A stretch of 64,000 nucleotides of DNA from Streptomyces rubellomurinus (GTDB taxonomy: Bacteria > Actinomycetota > Actinomycetes > Streptomycetales > Streptomycetaceae): NCBI RefSeq assembly GCF_000961885.1, contig NZ_JZKH01000040.1:7293-71292 (forward strand), written 5' to 3'. A program made the translations under genes and the position numbers. The first letter of the stretch is position 1; the number at the start of each line of letters is the position of its first letter. Below the pieces are notes generated by a model. The model was not told where the DNA came from, did no database searches, and was given only the letters and a program-made list of their open reading frames with translations. Below are positions 23,530 through 32,416 of the stretch, piece after piece.

Positions 23530-23814
23530 ATGAAGACCATTACCCAGCGGGAGTTCCGGAACAACTCCGCCGCCGTGATGGACGCGGTGGAGGCCGGGGA
23601 GACCTTCCACATCACCCGGAACGGGGTCGAGGTCGCCGAGCTGCGGCCGGTCACCGGGCGGCGCCGGCTCACGGCCGAGGAGCTGGTCGCCCGGCACGTG
23701 AAGCTGCCCAAGGTGGACTACCAGCAGATGCGCAAGGAGGCCGAGGAGTACTTCGGCCCCGAGGACCTGATCGGCGACGAGGGCGACGACCCGTTCGAGC
23801 GCCGGCGTGGCTGA
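23530..23814 (+). CDS. Phd/YefM-type antitoxin
   Basis: 94 residues. The Phd/YefM N-terminal DNA-binding fold is seen in MKTITQREFRNNSAAVMDAV, then EAGETFHITRNGVEVAELRP. The C-terminal half (LTAEELVARHVKLPKVDYQQ and on) is acidic and helical, suited to neutralising the toxin. ATG at 23530 with GGAGG upstream; its end overlaps the toxin start by 8 bp, the usual arrangement. Pairs with the PIN toxin. Confidence 0.9.
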   Translation: MKTITQREFRNNSAAVMDAVEAGETFHITRNGVEVAELRPVTGRRRLTAEELVARHVKLPKVDYQQMRKEAEEYFGPEDLIGDEGDDPFERRRG

Positions 23815-24229
23815 GCGCCGCCGCGCGTCCCGGCGCCGGCCGGCCGGGGTGCTAGACACCTGCGTCTACATCGACCTCGCGCTGCTCAACCCGGCCGACC
23901 TGCCGGCCGTGCCCGAGCTGACCGCGATCACCTTCGCCGAGCTGCAGCAGGGCGTGTCGATGGCCCGCGACCCGGCCAGCCGCGCCGCCCGGCTGGAGGT
24001 GCTGGGCGCCGCGATGGCCGACTTCGACCCGCTGCCCTTCGACGCGGCCGCCGCCGCCCGCTACGGGACGCTGGTCACGCTCACCATCGCCGCCGGGCGG
24101 CAGCCGAGGCCGCGCCGGATCGACCTGATGATCGCCGCCGTCGCCTCCGCGCACGGACTGCCGCTCTACACCCGCAACGTCTCGGACTTCCGCGGGCTGG
24201 GCTCGGCGGTGGAGGTCATCGGGGTGTGA
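23807..24229 (+). CDS. vapC: PIN-domain toxin, VapC family
   Basis: 140 residues, predicted Mg-dependent ribonuclease toxin. PIN-domain acidic residues are in place: GVLDTCVYID (first Asp), FAELQQG (Glu), RRIDLMIAAVA (Asp) and the C-terminal TRNVSDFRGL. GTG start at 23807 inside the antitoxin end. VapC toxins cleave tRNA or rRNA; the target here is unknown. Its last 14 bp overlap the end of a convergent gene. Confidence 0.9.
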   Translation: MAERRRASRRRPAGVLDTCVYIDLALLNPADLPAVPELTAITFAELQQGVSMARDPASRAARLEVLGAAMADFDPLPFDAAAAARYGTLVTLTIAAGRQPRPRRIDLMIAAVASAHGLPLYTRNVSDFRGLGSAVEVIGV

Positions 24230-24824
24230 GGGCGGCGCTGCCGTCCCGCTCGACCCGGTCGGCCAGGGCGGCCGCGTACCGGTACGCCTCCGCCCGGTCG
24301 CGGCTGCGCAGCAGGACGGTGTTCCCGCCGGCCTTGCCCCGCTCGCTCCCCGCCTTGGCGGCCACGGCCCAGCGCGGGCGGCGGAGCAGGGCGAGCACCA
24401 GCCAGCGGAGGCCGAAGTTCAGGCCCACCAGGAGGGCGATGGGGATCAGCAGCAGGACCCCCTCGCCGGTGCCGCCGCCTCCGTCGAGGTTGCGCATGGG
24501 CTCGTAGGCGTGCAGCCTCCCGGCAGTGGCCCGGAACCGGCCGAGCCACACCACCGCGATCCGCACCGGCTGCCCGTCCGGCCCGGTCACGTCGACGAAG
24601 CCGATGGACCCGCTCCGCCTGCCCCCGCCCCAGGACTCCCGTTCCCGGGCGGTGCCGGTGACCCGCTGCTGCTCGCGCGCCTCGGCCTCCCCGGCGGCCT
24701 GGCGCTTCTCGAACTCGGCGTTCCAGGCCTTCTCGCGCTCCTTCTGCCCGGCCGCCCACTCCTGCTCGCGCCGCCGCCGCTCGTCCGCGTCGGCCGGTGC
24801 CCGCCACCCCCGCTGATCAGTCAT
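24216..24824 (-). CDS. Hypothetical membrane protein with charged N-terminal helix
   Basis: 202 residues, family not recognised. The first 60 residues are strongly charged and predicted helical or coiled (ADERRRREQEWAAGQKEREK and so on), followed by a short beta-rich stretch IGFVDVTGPDGQPVRIAVVW, a Gly-rich linker, and two close hydrophobic segments (EGVLLLIPIALLVGLNFGL and LRWLVLALLRR). ATG at 24824. The 3' end overlaps vapC by 14 bp on the other strand. Confidence 0.7.
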   Translation of the reverse strand: MTDQRGWRAPADADERRRREQEWAAGQKEREKAWNAEFEKRQAAGEAEAREQQRVTGTARERESWGGGRRSGSIGFVDVTGPDGQPVRIAVVWLGRFRATAGRLHAYEPMRNLDGGGGTGEGVLLLIPIALLVGLNFGLRWLVLALLRRPRWAVAAKAGSERGKAGGNTVLLRSRDRAEAYRYAAALADRVERDGSAALTPR

Positions 24825-24855
24825 CCGGGCAGCCTAAAGGACCGGCAAAGTAGCC

Positions 24856-24891
24856 GTCAGCCCGGTCAGCCCGGTCAGCCCGGTCGGCCCG
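24856..24891. repeat. Four tandem 9-bp repeats
   Basis: GTCAGCCCG occurs three times exactly, then GTCGGCCCG, between the end of the Gfo/Idh/MocA gene and the start of the downstream membrane protein gene. Confidence 0.75.
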
Positions 24892-24909
24892 TGAGCCCAG
24901 CCGTACCCG

Positions 24910-25983
24910 TCAGCCCAGCCGGACCGTCAGGCCCGTCGCGGCGGCGCCGCGGGCGGCCTCCAGGACGGTCAGCGTCGCCACCGCGTCGTACGGGTCGACC
25001 GGCGGCGGGGTGCCGGGGGCGGCCAGGGCGGCGGCGACGCCCGCGTAGAAGGCCGGGTAGTCGCCCGGGTCGGTGGGCAGCGAGATCGCCGACCCGTCGG
25101 TGCCCAGGGTGCCGTACCGCTCGGGCCGGTCCACGCCCCACGGCCGGCCGCCGCCCGGGCGCAGGCCGGCCCGCAGGTCGGCCTCCTGCGGGTCCATGCC
25201 CGACTTGACGTACCCGGCGGTGTCGCCGAGCACCCGCAGCCGGGGGCCGGTCAGCGGGGTGACGGCGCTGGTCCACAGGTGCGAGCGGGTGCCGGAGGCG
25301 TGGGTGAGGGCGAGGAAGGCGTCGTCGTCGACCACCGCGCCGTCGCGCCGCACGTCGATCTCCGCGTAGACCGTCTCGACCGGGCCGAACAGGGTCAGCG
25401 CCTGGTCGACCAGGTGGCTGCCCAGGTCGTACAGCGTGCCGCCGGCCTCGGCCGGGTCGGCGAGCTCGCGCCAGCCCGGCTTCGGCTTGGGCCGGAACCG
25501 CTCGAAGCGGGACTCGAAGCGGTGCACCCGGCCCAGCGCGCCGCCGCGCACCAGCCGGCTCGCGGTGAGGAAGTCCCCGTCCCAGCGCCGGTTCTGGAAC
25601 ACCGACAGCAGGACGCCCCGGTCCCCGGCCAGCCGGCACAGCTCCAGCGCCTCGGCCGCCGTACCGGCCAGCGGCTTGTCCACCACGGTGGCCAGCCCGG
25701 CCCGCAGCGCGGCCCGGGCGAGCGGCGCGTGGGTGCGGTTGGGGGTGGCGACGACCACCAGGTCCAGCGCCTCCGGGTCGGCCAGCAGCAGCTCGGGGGT
25801 GTCCACCGCCCGCGCGCCGGGGTGCTCGCGCGCCAACCGCTCCCGGCGCTCGGGATTGGCGGTGACCACGGCCTCCAGCCGCAGCCCCGGCGTGCCGGCG
25901 ATCAGCGGCGCGTGGAACGCGGACCCGGCCAGGCCGTACCCGACCAGCCCGACCCGCAGCGGACGGGAGATCTCAGCAGTCAT
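24910..25983 (-). CDS. Gfo/Idh/MocA-family NAD(P)-dependent oxidoreductase
   Basis: 357 residues. The N-terminal Rossmann motif is [18 protein letters not shown], the EKP-type motif appears as [13 protein letters not shown], and the C-terminal substrate domain includes [16 protein letters not shown], containing the His that usually takes part in catalysis. It oxidises or reduces a sugar or polyol; the exact substrate is unknown. ATG at 25983; upstream open frame is a shadow. Adjacent to a remnant of a HAD gene on the other side. Confidence 0.92.
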   Translation of the reverse strand: MTAEISRPLRVGLVGYGLAGSAFHAPLIAGTPGLRLEAVVTANPERRERLAREHPGARAVDTPELLLADPEALDLVVVATPNRTHAPLARAALRAGLATVVDKPLAGTAAEALELCRLAGDRGVLLSVFQNRRWDGDFLTASRLVRGGALGRVHRFESRFERFRPKPKPGWRELADPAEAGGTLYDLGSHLVDQALTLFGPVETVYAEIDVRRDGAVVDDDAFLALTHASGTRSHLWTSAVTPLTGPRLRVLGDTAGYVKSGMDPQEADLRAGLRPGGGRPWGVDRPERYGTLGTDGSAISLPTDPGDYPAFYAGVAAALAAPGTPPPVDPYDAVATLTVLEAARGAAATGLTVRLG

Positions 25984-26038
25984 GCGCCCACTCAACCACG
26001 CCCCGCCCGATTGCTCCCGGTATCTCCCCAGGTGCCGG

Positions 26039-26245
26039 ATGGACGGCGTCCTCATGCCCGAGGGCACGCCGATCCCCGGCGCGGAGGAGTTCCTGTGCAG
26101 GCTGCGGGAATCCGGCAATCCGCTCCTGGTCCTCACCGACAACGTGTACGGCTGGACAGTCCGGCGTGCTCGGCGAGCCGGTCGGAACGGGCCCGGGGTG
26201 CTCGGCACCTGGAAGTCGCTCGGGATCACCGTGCTGCCCCGCTGA
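26039..26245 (+). pseudogene. Truncated duplicate of the neighbouring HAD-IIA gene
   Basis: The first 35 or so codons ([18 protein letters not shown], then [14 protein letters not shown]) match codons 14-49 of the intact HAD-IIA gene at 26397 with few changes, and the DNA matches over about 105 bp (26038-26143 against 26436-26541, offset 398). After that the frame runs on into unrelated sequence to a stop at 26243. The N-terminal 13 codons, the rest of the enzyme and the catalytic core are missing, and no good ribosome-binding site precedes it, so it is a remnant, not a working gene. Confidence 0.75.
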
Positions 26246-26396
26246 CCGATCCGGTGGGCACTGCGGGCCGCGCCGATGGACGACTACGCTGGTCGGCGTT
26301 GGGGCAGCCTGTGGCGCCCGGCCGGCCGACGGTGTCCGGTCCGGAGCGATGTGCGAGATCGTTCAGAACCGTTGCAAGACCGAGGGAGACACCTAC

Positions 26397-27176
26397 GTGG
26401 CAGAGCGCAAGCCCATCGAGTCGTGGCTGACCGACATGGACGGGGTCCTCATCCACGAGGGCACGCCCATTCCCGGCGCGAAGGAGTTCCTGCGCAGGCT
26501 GCGGGAGTCCGGCAAGCCGTTCCTGGTCCTCACCAACAACTCCATCTACACCCCGCGCGACCTCAGCGCCCGGCTGGCCGGCATGGGCCTGGAGGTCCCC
26601 GAGGAGTGCATCTGGACCTCCGCCCTGGCCACCGCGAAGTTCCTCGCGGGCCAGCGCCCGGGCGGCACCGCGTACGTGATCGGCGAGGCCGGCCTCACCA
26701 CCGCGCTCTACCAGGCCGGTTACGTGCTGACCGACAACAACCCCGACTACGTCGTCCTCGGCGAGACCCGGACGTACTCCTTCGAGGCGCTCACCAAGGC
26801 GATCCGCCTGATCAACCAGGGCGCCCGGTTCATCTGCACCAACCCGGACGAGACCGGCCCGTCCACCGAGGGCGTGCTGCCGGCCACCGGCTCGGTCGCG
26901 GCGCTGATCACCAAGGCCACCGGCGTGGAGCCGTACTTCGTCGGCAAGCCGAACCCGCTCATGATGCGGGAGGCCCTGAACACCGCCGGCGCCCACTCGG
27001 AGAGCGCCGTGATGATCGGCGACCGGATGGACACCGACATCGTGGCCGGCATGGAGGCCGGGATGGAGACCATCCTGGTGCTCACCGGCCTCACGGCGGC
27101 CGAGGACGTCGAGCGCTTCCCGTACCGGCCGACCCGGGTCGTCAAGTCGATCGCGGACCTGGTCGAGCTCGTCTAG
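26397..27176 (+). CDS. HAD-IIA family hydrolase (NagD-like)
   Basis: 259-residue phosphatase of the NagD type. Motif I is [13 protein letters not shown] (Asp nucleophile plus Asp), motif [11 protein letters not shown], the cap domain between TPRDLSARL and [10 protein letters not shown] (motif III Lys), and motif [21 protein letters not shown]. Such enzymes dephosphorylate nucleotides or sugar phosphates. GTG start at 26397 with GAGGGAG 9 bp upstream. A partial copy of its 5' end lies 398 bp before it. A hairpin follows. Confidence 0.92.
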   Translation: MAERKPIESWLTDMDGVLIHEGTPIPGAKEFLRRLRESGKPFLVLTNNSIYTPRDLSARLAGMGLEVPEECIWTSALATAKFLAGQRPGGTAYVIGEAGLTTALYQAGYVLTDNNPDYVVLGETRTYSFEALTKAIRLINQGARFICTNPDETGPSTEGVLPATGSVAALITKATGVEPYFVGKPNPLMMREALNTAGAHSESAVMIGDRMDTDIVAGMEAGMETILVLTGLTAAEDVERFPYRPTRVVKSIADLVELV

Positions 27177-27191
27177 CCTCTGCCGTGCCAT

Positions 27192-27233
27192 CGCGGGCCC
27201 CGCTCCGGCCGAGTGCCGGGGCGGGGTCCCGCG
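27192..27233 (+). terminator. Hairpin terminator after the HAD-IIA gene
   Basis: An about 18-bp GC-rich stem, with one or two imperfect pairs, between 27192-27210 and 27215-27233, 16 bp after the HAD stop codon. Confidence 0.6.
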
Positions 27234-27260
27234 CGTCACGGGTGGGGGAGGAACGGGCGG

Positions 27261-28443
27261 ATGAGCACGGCAGTGGAGGCGGCGGAGAAACGGGTCACCT
27301 GGGCCGAGTTGTACTTCGACCTGGTCTTCGTCTTCGCCATCACCCAGGTCTCGGCCCTGCTGCACCACCAGCACGACCTGGTCGGCCTGGCCGAGGCGCT
27401 GGTGGTGTTCGTCCCGGTGTACTGGTGCTGGGTGGGCACCACCGTGCAGGCCAACATCCGGGACGTGGACAACCCGCGCGACCGCCTGGGCATCCTGCTG
27501 GTCGGCCTGGGCGGGCTGTTCATGGCGCTCGCCGTCCCCGGCGCGTACGGCCGGCGCGGCCTGCTGCTCGGCGTCGCGTACTGGCTGGCCCGGCTGGTGC
27601 TGCTGCTCCTGGTGGCCCGCCTCCCGGGTGTCTGGCGCGGCCCGTACGGGGTGGCCGTGCTGGTCAGCGGGCCGCTGCTGGTGGCGGGCGGGCGGGCTGC
27701 TGCCGGACGGCCCGCGGCTGGCGCTGTGGTCGCTGGCCGCGCTGTGCGACCTGGCCGCGCCGCTGGTGTTCCGGCGGCGCCTCGCCGTGGTGGCCTACCA
27801 CCCCGCGCACATGCCCGAGCGGTTCGCGCTGTTCCTGCTGGTGGCGCTCGGCGAGTCGGTCGTCGGGATCGGCGGCCCGGCCGCCGCCGCCCGGCTGGAC
27901 GCGGCCGAACTCGCCGCCGTGGCGGCCGCGTTCACCATCTCGGCGGGCCTGTGGTGGCAGTACTTCGTCTACGCGGCGGACGCGATGCGGCACGCCGTGG
28001 AGACCGCCGACTCGCGCCGGGACGTCATCCGGCGGATCTTCCAGTACGGCCACCTGGCCCTGGCCGCCGGGGTGATCGGGGTGGCGGTCGGCTTCGAGGA
28101 GACCGTCGCCGACCCGGGGGAGGCGCTGGGCGCCGGCTCGGTGGCGCTGCTGTACGGCGGCTGCGGGCTGTACCTGCTGACCTTCGGCTACACCCGCTGG
28201 ATGATGTTCCGCCGGGTGGCCGTCACCCGGCTCGTCGCCGCCGCGCTGGTGCTGGCGCTGCTGCCCGCGATGGTGCGACTGCCCGCGCTGGTGGTGCTGG
28301 TGGTGCTGGCCGTGCTGCTGGTGGCGCTCAACGCGGTGGAGCACGTCCGGGTGGCGCGGGCGGCGGCCGGTGCTGCCCGGGAGATCGCGGCGGAGGAGTC
28401 CGTGGCCGTTCCGGCGGACCGGTCTGTCGGTGGGCCTGTGTAG
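27261..28443 (+). pseudogene. Low-temperature-requirement A (LtrA) membrane protein, frameshifted
   Basis: LtrA-family multi-pass membrane protein broken by a frameshift. The N-terminal part (MSTAVEAAEKRVTWAELYFD, then LVFVFAITQVSALLHH) reads in one frame to about 27690; from there similarity continues in another frame (LLPDGPRLALWSLAALCDLA, then HPAHMPERFALFLLVALGE) to the stop at 28441. At 27684-27697 the DNA carries three GCGG units plus GC; removing one unit would restore a continuous LtrA protein of about 390 residues (VAGGLLPDGP). ATG at 27261 with GGGGGAGGA upstream is sound. An intact LtrA paralogue lies at 49098. A sequencing error cannot be excluded. Confidence 0.8.
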
Positions 28444-28500
28444 CGTTCGGGGTGAAAGAGGGCGTGCGGCACAGCAGCCGCGGTGTGGGAGGTAGATGTC

Positions 28501-29229
28501 GTGACGGAGACGGTCGAGGCGGGCGCGGTCGAGGCCGGCGCGGGCGGCGGGCTGGAGCTGCCCGAGTCCTGGCGCGCGGTGCTGGGCGCCGAGGCGGAGA
28601 AGCCGTACTTCGCGCAGCTGGCGGACTTCGTGGCGGCCGAGCGCGCGGAGCACCAGGTGTTCCCGCCGAGCGGCCAGGAGTTCGCCGCGCTGGAGGCCAC
28701 GCCGTACGAGAAGGTCCGGGTGCTCGTCCTCGGCCAGGACCCGTACCACGACGACGGCCAGGCGCACGGCATGAGCTTCTCGGTGCTGCCCGGCACCCGG
28801 ACGCCGCCCTCGCTGCGCAACATCTTCAAGGAGCTGGACGCCGACCTGGGCATCCCCGCCCCCGACAACGGCTACCTGATGCACTGGGCCGAGCAGGGCG
28901 TGCTGCTGCTCAACGCGGTGCTCACGGTCCGCGCGCACGAGGCCAACTCGCACAAGGCGAAGGGCTGGGAGAAGTTCACCGACGCGGTGATCAAGGCGGT
29001 GAGCGCGCGCGAGGAGCCGGTGGTCTTCGTGCTGTGGGGCAACTACGCGAAGAAGAAGCTGCCGCTGATCGACACCGAGAAGCACGCGGTCGTGCAGGGC
29101 GCGCACCCGTCGCCGCTGTCCGCCAGGCTGTTCTTCGGCAGCCGCCCGTTCTCGCAGATCAACTCGGCGCTGGACGGCTTCGGCGGCGAGCCGATCGACT
29201 GGCAGGTGCCGAACCTGAAGCAGGTCTGA
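28501..29229 (+). CDS. ung: Uracil-DNA glycosylase, family 1
   Basis: 242 residues. Removes uracil from DNA to start base-excision repair. The water-activating motif LVLGQDPYHDDGQAHGMSFS, the Phe-stacking region SVLPGTRTPPSLRN, the Asn motif LLLNAVLTVR, and the minor-groove loop HPSPLSA are all intact. GTG start at 28501 with GGGAGG 7-8 bp upstream. The first 20 residues are a variable Glu/Ala/Gly-rich tail. A strong hairpin follows. Confidence 0.97.
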   Translation: MTETVEAGAVEAGAGGGLELPESWRAVLGAEAEKPYFAQLADFVAAERAEHQVFPPSGQEFAALEATPYEKVRVLVLGQDPYHDDGQAHGMSFSVLPGTRTPPSLRNIFKELDADLGIPAPDNGYLMHWAEQGVLLLNAVLTVRAHEANSHKAKGWEKFTDAVIKAVSAREEPVVFVLWGNYAKKKLPLIDTEKHAVVQGAHPSPLSARLFFGSRPFSQINSALDGFGGEPIDWQVPNLKQV

Positions 29230-29245
29230 GCCACCCCGGGGGGGC

Positions 29246-29281
29246 GTGGCCGCGGGTGGACTTCCGTCCGCCCGCGGCCAC
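29246..29281 (+). terminator. Terminator hairpin after ung
   Basis: GTGGCCGCGGGTGGAC (29246-29261) pairs with 29266-29281 over 16 bp with one G-T pair and a 4-nt loop, 16 bp after the ung stop. Confidence 0.7.
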
Positions 29282-29373
29282 TTGGCGTTCACCGATGCGG
29301 GCCGTGCGGCCGCCCCGGGTGTGCTTAGCTGGTGCCGGCAGGGCCCAGGCCTGGAGCGGGGGAAGGGCGGTAC

Positions 29374-30414
29374 GTGCACGTGCTGGGACGGGCGGGAGCG
29401 CTTCGGTGGGCCGCGCTGGCCACCGCACTGGCACTGGCGGGGTCCGGCTGCAGCGGCTCGGACGGCGCGGCGCCGAGCGCCCCGGCCGCGGCGCCGCCCG
29501 TCGCGACCTCCCCCGCGAACGTCGGACTGCCCCAACTCCCCGGCCAGGCCTTCTACGTGTCCGACCGCACCAACGCCGCCCGGCAGCTCGCCGCGCTGCG
29601 CGGCCAGGGCCGCACGGCGGACGCCGACAGCCTGCTGAGGATCGCCGCCCAGCCCTCCGCGCAGTGGCTCGGCGAGCAGGACGCCCGGGAGATCGCCGAA
29701 CAGGTCAGCCGCCGGGCCACCGAGGCGGACCGCACGGCGGTCTTCGTCGCCTACAACATCCCGCACCGCGACTGCGGGCTCTACTCGGCCGGCGGCGCCG
29801 CCGACGCCGCCGCCTACCGCGCCTGGATCACCGGCGTCGCCGAGGCCCTCGCCGACCGCCGCGCCTGGGTGGTGCTGGAGCCGGACGCCGTCCCGCACAC
29901 CCTGGACGGCTGCGGCGTCAAGGGCGACCAGGCCGCCGAGCGGTACGGCCTGCTGGCCTTCGCCGTCCAGGAGTTGAAGAAGCGCCCGAACGTCCGGGTC
30001 TACCTGGACGCGGGCAACCCCGGCTGGGCGCAGGACCCGGCCGAGCTCGCCGGCGCCCTGCGCAAGTCCGGCATCGCCGCGGCGGACGGCTTCGCCGTCA
30101 ACGTCGCCAACTTCTACGAGACCGGCCGGAACGCGGCCTACGGCGGCGGGCTCTCCGCCGCCCTGGGCGGGAAGCACTTCGTCATCGACACCAGCCGCAA
30201 CGGCAACGGCCCGCTGGGCGGCGACTCCTGGTGCAACCCGCCCGGGCGGGCGCTCGGCGAGCGGCCGACCGCCGACACCGGGCGGCCCGGGGTCGACGCC
30301 TACCTGTGGGTCAAGAACCCGGGCGAGTCGGACGGCGAGTGCGGCCGGGGCGAGCCCCGGGCGGGGGAGTTCTGGCTCCCGTACGCCCTGGGGCTGGCCC
30401 GGGCCGCCCGCTGA
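29374..30414 (+). CDS. cslZ: Glycoside hydrolase family 6 lipoprotein (CslZ-like endoglucanase)
   Basis: 346-residue secreted cellulase. A lipobox-like LALAGSGCSGSD near residues 18-29 points to a membrane-anchored lipoprotein. GH6 hallmarks: YNIPHRDCGLYSAGG (catalytic Asp region), WVVLEPDAVPH, VYLDAGNPGW, VNVANFYETGR, VIDTSRNGNGP, WCNPPGRALG and YLWVKNPGESDG. It cleaves beta-1,4-glucan. It lies head-to-head at its 3' end (6 bp) with glxA, next to cslA, and corresponds to the cslZ endoglucanase of the Streptomyces CslA-GlxA locus that trims the glucan made at hyphal tips. GTG start at 29374; GTG 29380 is also possible. Confidence 0.88.
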   Translation: MHVLGRAGALRWAALATALALAGSGCSGSDGAAPSAPAAAPPVATSPANVGLPQLPGQAFYVSDRTNAARQLAALRGQGRTADADSLLRIAAQPSAQWLGEQDAREIAEQVSRRATEADRTAVFVAYNIPHRDCGLYSAGGAADAAAYRAWITGVAEALADRRAWVVLEPDAVPHTLDGCGVKGDQAAERYGLLAFAVQELKKRPNVRVYLDAGNPGWAQDPAELAGALRKSGIAAADGFAVNVANFYETGRNAAYGGGLSAALGGKHFVIDTSRNGNGPLGGDSWCNPPGRALGERPTADTGRPGVDAYLWVKNPGESDGECGRGEPRAGEFWLPYALGLARAAR

Positions 30415-30420
30415 GAGGGC

Positions 30421-32361
30421 CTACGCCTTCACCTCGACCCAGCGCGCCACCGAGGGCGTGCCCTGCCCGTCCGTCAGGAACAGCATGTACCAGCCCGGCG
30501 GCAGCAGGTTGGGGTTGGCCGGCAGGGCGAGCGAGACCCCGTCCGCAGTCCGCCCGGTGATGTCCAGGGCCACCGAGCGCTGCTCGACGTCCGTCGCGTG
30601 GGTGACCGAACTCGGCCGGATCAGCTTGGCGGTGGCCACCGCCTCCGGCCGCGCGGTGCCGACCCGGACGGTGCCGCCGAGCTTCGCCGCCCCGGGAGCG
30701 TCCGTCACCTGCGGGCGGTCGCCGTGGTACAGGTACGGCGGCGTGTAGATCTCGATCCGCTGCTCGAAGCCGCCCGGCTGGGTCTCGGCCTTGTCCGCGA
30801 ACAGCGGGTTGGAGCCGAGCACGGCGACCCGCCCGTCCGGCAGCAGCACCGCCTCGGAGTGGTAGTCGCGGCCCACGGTCGGCTCGGCGGCCTTCTTGAA
30901 GGTGTTGGAATCCGGGTGGTACACCTGCGCCTTGAGCAGGTCGCTGTCGCCGCGGCCGCGGTAGCCGCTGGAGCCGCCGGTGGTGAACACGGTGTCGTCC
31001 GGGAGGATCACGCTGTTCAGGTAGCGGGTGCCGCCGGCCGGCAGGTCCGGGCCCGGGGTGAACACGGGCTGGGCGGCCGAGAGGTCGGCGATGTCGGTGC
31101 GGGCGGTGGACAGCGGGGACTCCCCGACGCCCCCGCCGCCGAGCAGCATCACCTTCTGGGACTGCGCGGGCGGCAGCAGCACCGAGGAGGAGGTCTCGGT
31201 CAGGTTCTGGTCGCGCAGGCCGGGGACGGGCTGGAAGCTGTTGTCCGCGAGGTTCCACACGCCGGGCTGGCGGCCCTTGTCGGCGGGGCCGTAGCCCGCG
31301 TTGGAGCCGGAGTAGAAGAGCTTCCCGTTCGCCGTCAGGAAGATCGACGGGTAGGTCGGGAAGTAGCGGTCGGGGCCCTTGGCCCAGGTCCTGGTCTTCG
31401 GGTCGTAGATCTCGTTGTCGTTGCCGTTGAGGATCTCGCCGGTGTCGTCCAGGCCGGAGACGGTGACCACCCGGCCGTCGCCCAGCCCGGTGAGGGTCGG
31501 GTACCAGCGGGCGTGGGCCATGTCGGTGACCTGCTCGTACAGCTCGGTGTCGGGGTTGAACTCGAAGGCCGAGCGGATGCCCTGGTACTCCTGCTTGTCC
31601 AGGGTGATCTTGGCGCTCTGCCCGTACAGGTTGTGCGCGTCGGCCCCGGCCAGGCCCTTGATCCGGTACTGGGCGGGCGCGCCGGAGACCCAGTCCTGGC
31701 CCGCGCCGAGGGCCTCGACGAAGACGCGCGTCTCGCCGGCGGTGACCCTGGTCTGTGCGCCGGCGCCGGACTTCGTCGCGGCCGGGACGGTCACGTCCGC
31801 GGTGGAGGCGTACTCGCGCCCGTTCGGGGCGACGAAGACGGTGCCCTTGGGGAAGCTCCGGGCGCGGTCCGGGCTCTCGTTGCGGACGCGCATCACGCCG
31901 CCCGCCTTCTTCACCGCGCCGTCCAGCTTCTCGTACCGGGCGGTGCCGCCGGCGACCAGCACCCGGCCGTCCGGCAGGGAGGTGTGGCCGCCGCAGAACA
32001 TGTCGGCGGGGGTGGGTATCAGCTTGTAGGTGTTCGCGGCCGGGTCCCAGAGCAGGCTCTTGAAGGTGCCCGCGTTGAACTGCTTCTCGTCGTTGCCGGA
32101 GCCGGCCACGATGAGCACCTTGCCGGTGCGCAGCACGGTGGCGTGCACGGCGTTGACGCGGAACTCGGCGGGCAGGCCGAGCGTCTGCCAGTGGCCGTAC
32201 TCCGCCTTGTAGCCGGGCTGGTTGATCACGTAGTTGTGGTACTGGTCGTTGGCGAAGCCGAGGACGGCCGGGGCGTTCATCCCGGCGACGGTCAGCGCGA
32301 CGGTGCTGCCGAGGGCGAAGCGCTTGGTCCGGCCGGTCTTGTGGATCTTCTGGATCTTCAC
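30421..32361 (-). CDS. glxA: Radical copper oxidase GlxA (galactose-oxidase-like)
   Basis: 646 residues. Mononuclear copper enzyme with a Tyr-Cys radical cofactor, kelch beta-propeller and C-terminal DUF1929 domain. The expected residues are all there: Cys123 in MFCGGHTSLPDG, the stacking Trp286 in ARWYPTLTGL, cross-link Tyr319 in NDNEIYDP, axial Tyr500 and ligand His501 in GRDYHSEAVL, and ligand His588 in THATDVEQR. An N-terminal hydrophobic stretch (about 14-35) anchors or exports it. In Streptomyces GlxA works with CslA to deposit and oxidise a beta-glucan at hyphal tips, needed for morphology. cslA lies 55 bp upstream on the same strand, so they form one operon. Confidence 0.95.
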   Translation of the reverse strand: MKIQKIHKTGRTKRFALGSTVALTVAGMNAPAVLGFANDQYHNYVINQPGYKAEYGHWQTLGLPAEFRVNAVHATVLRTGKVLIVAGSGNDEKQFNAGTFKSLLWDPAANTYKLIPTPADMFCGGHTSLPDGRVLVAGGTARYEKLDGAVKKAGGVMRVRNESPDRARSFPKGTVFVAPNGREYASTADVTVPAATKSGAGAQTRVTAGETRVFVEALGAGQDWVSGAPAQYRIKGLAGADAHNLYGQSAKITLDKQEYQGIRSAFEFNPDTELYEQVTDMAHARWYPTLTGLGDGRVVTVSGLDDTGEILNGNDNEIYDPKTRTWAKGPDRYFPTYPSIFLTANGKLFYSGSNAGYGPADKGRQPGVWNLADNSFQPVPGLRDQNLTETSSSVLLPPAQSQKVMLLGGGGVGESPLSTARTDIADLSAAQPVFTPGPDLPAGGTRYLNSVILPDDTVFTTGGSSGYRGRGDSDLLKAQVYHPDSNTFKKAAEPTVGRDYHSEAVLLPDGRVAVLGSNPLFADKAETQPGGFEQRIEIYTPPYLYHGDRPQVTDAPGAAKLGGTVRVGTARPEAVATAKLIRPSSVTHATDVEQRSVALDITGRTADGVSLALPANPNLLPPGWYMLFLTDGQGTPSVARWVEVKA

Positions 32362-32416
32362 GGTGCTGAGGTCCCCTCAGGAGGCTGGCAGGGTGCCGGG
32401 CGTGGGGCGGGCCGGC

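Noticed and set aside
23530..24229. A defence island around the Phd/VapC pair
   Set aside because: Neighbours are ordinary membrane and metabolic genes; no nuclease, methylase or other defence genes are present.
27213..30560. A single giant 1115-residue protein in the ltrA frame
   Set aside because: After 27690 the frame runs out of phase through ltrA, ung and the GH6 gene; it is open only because of high GC.
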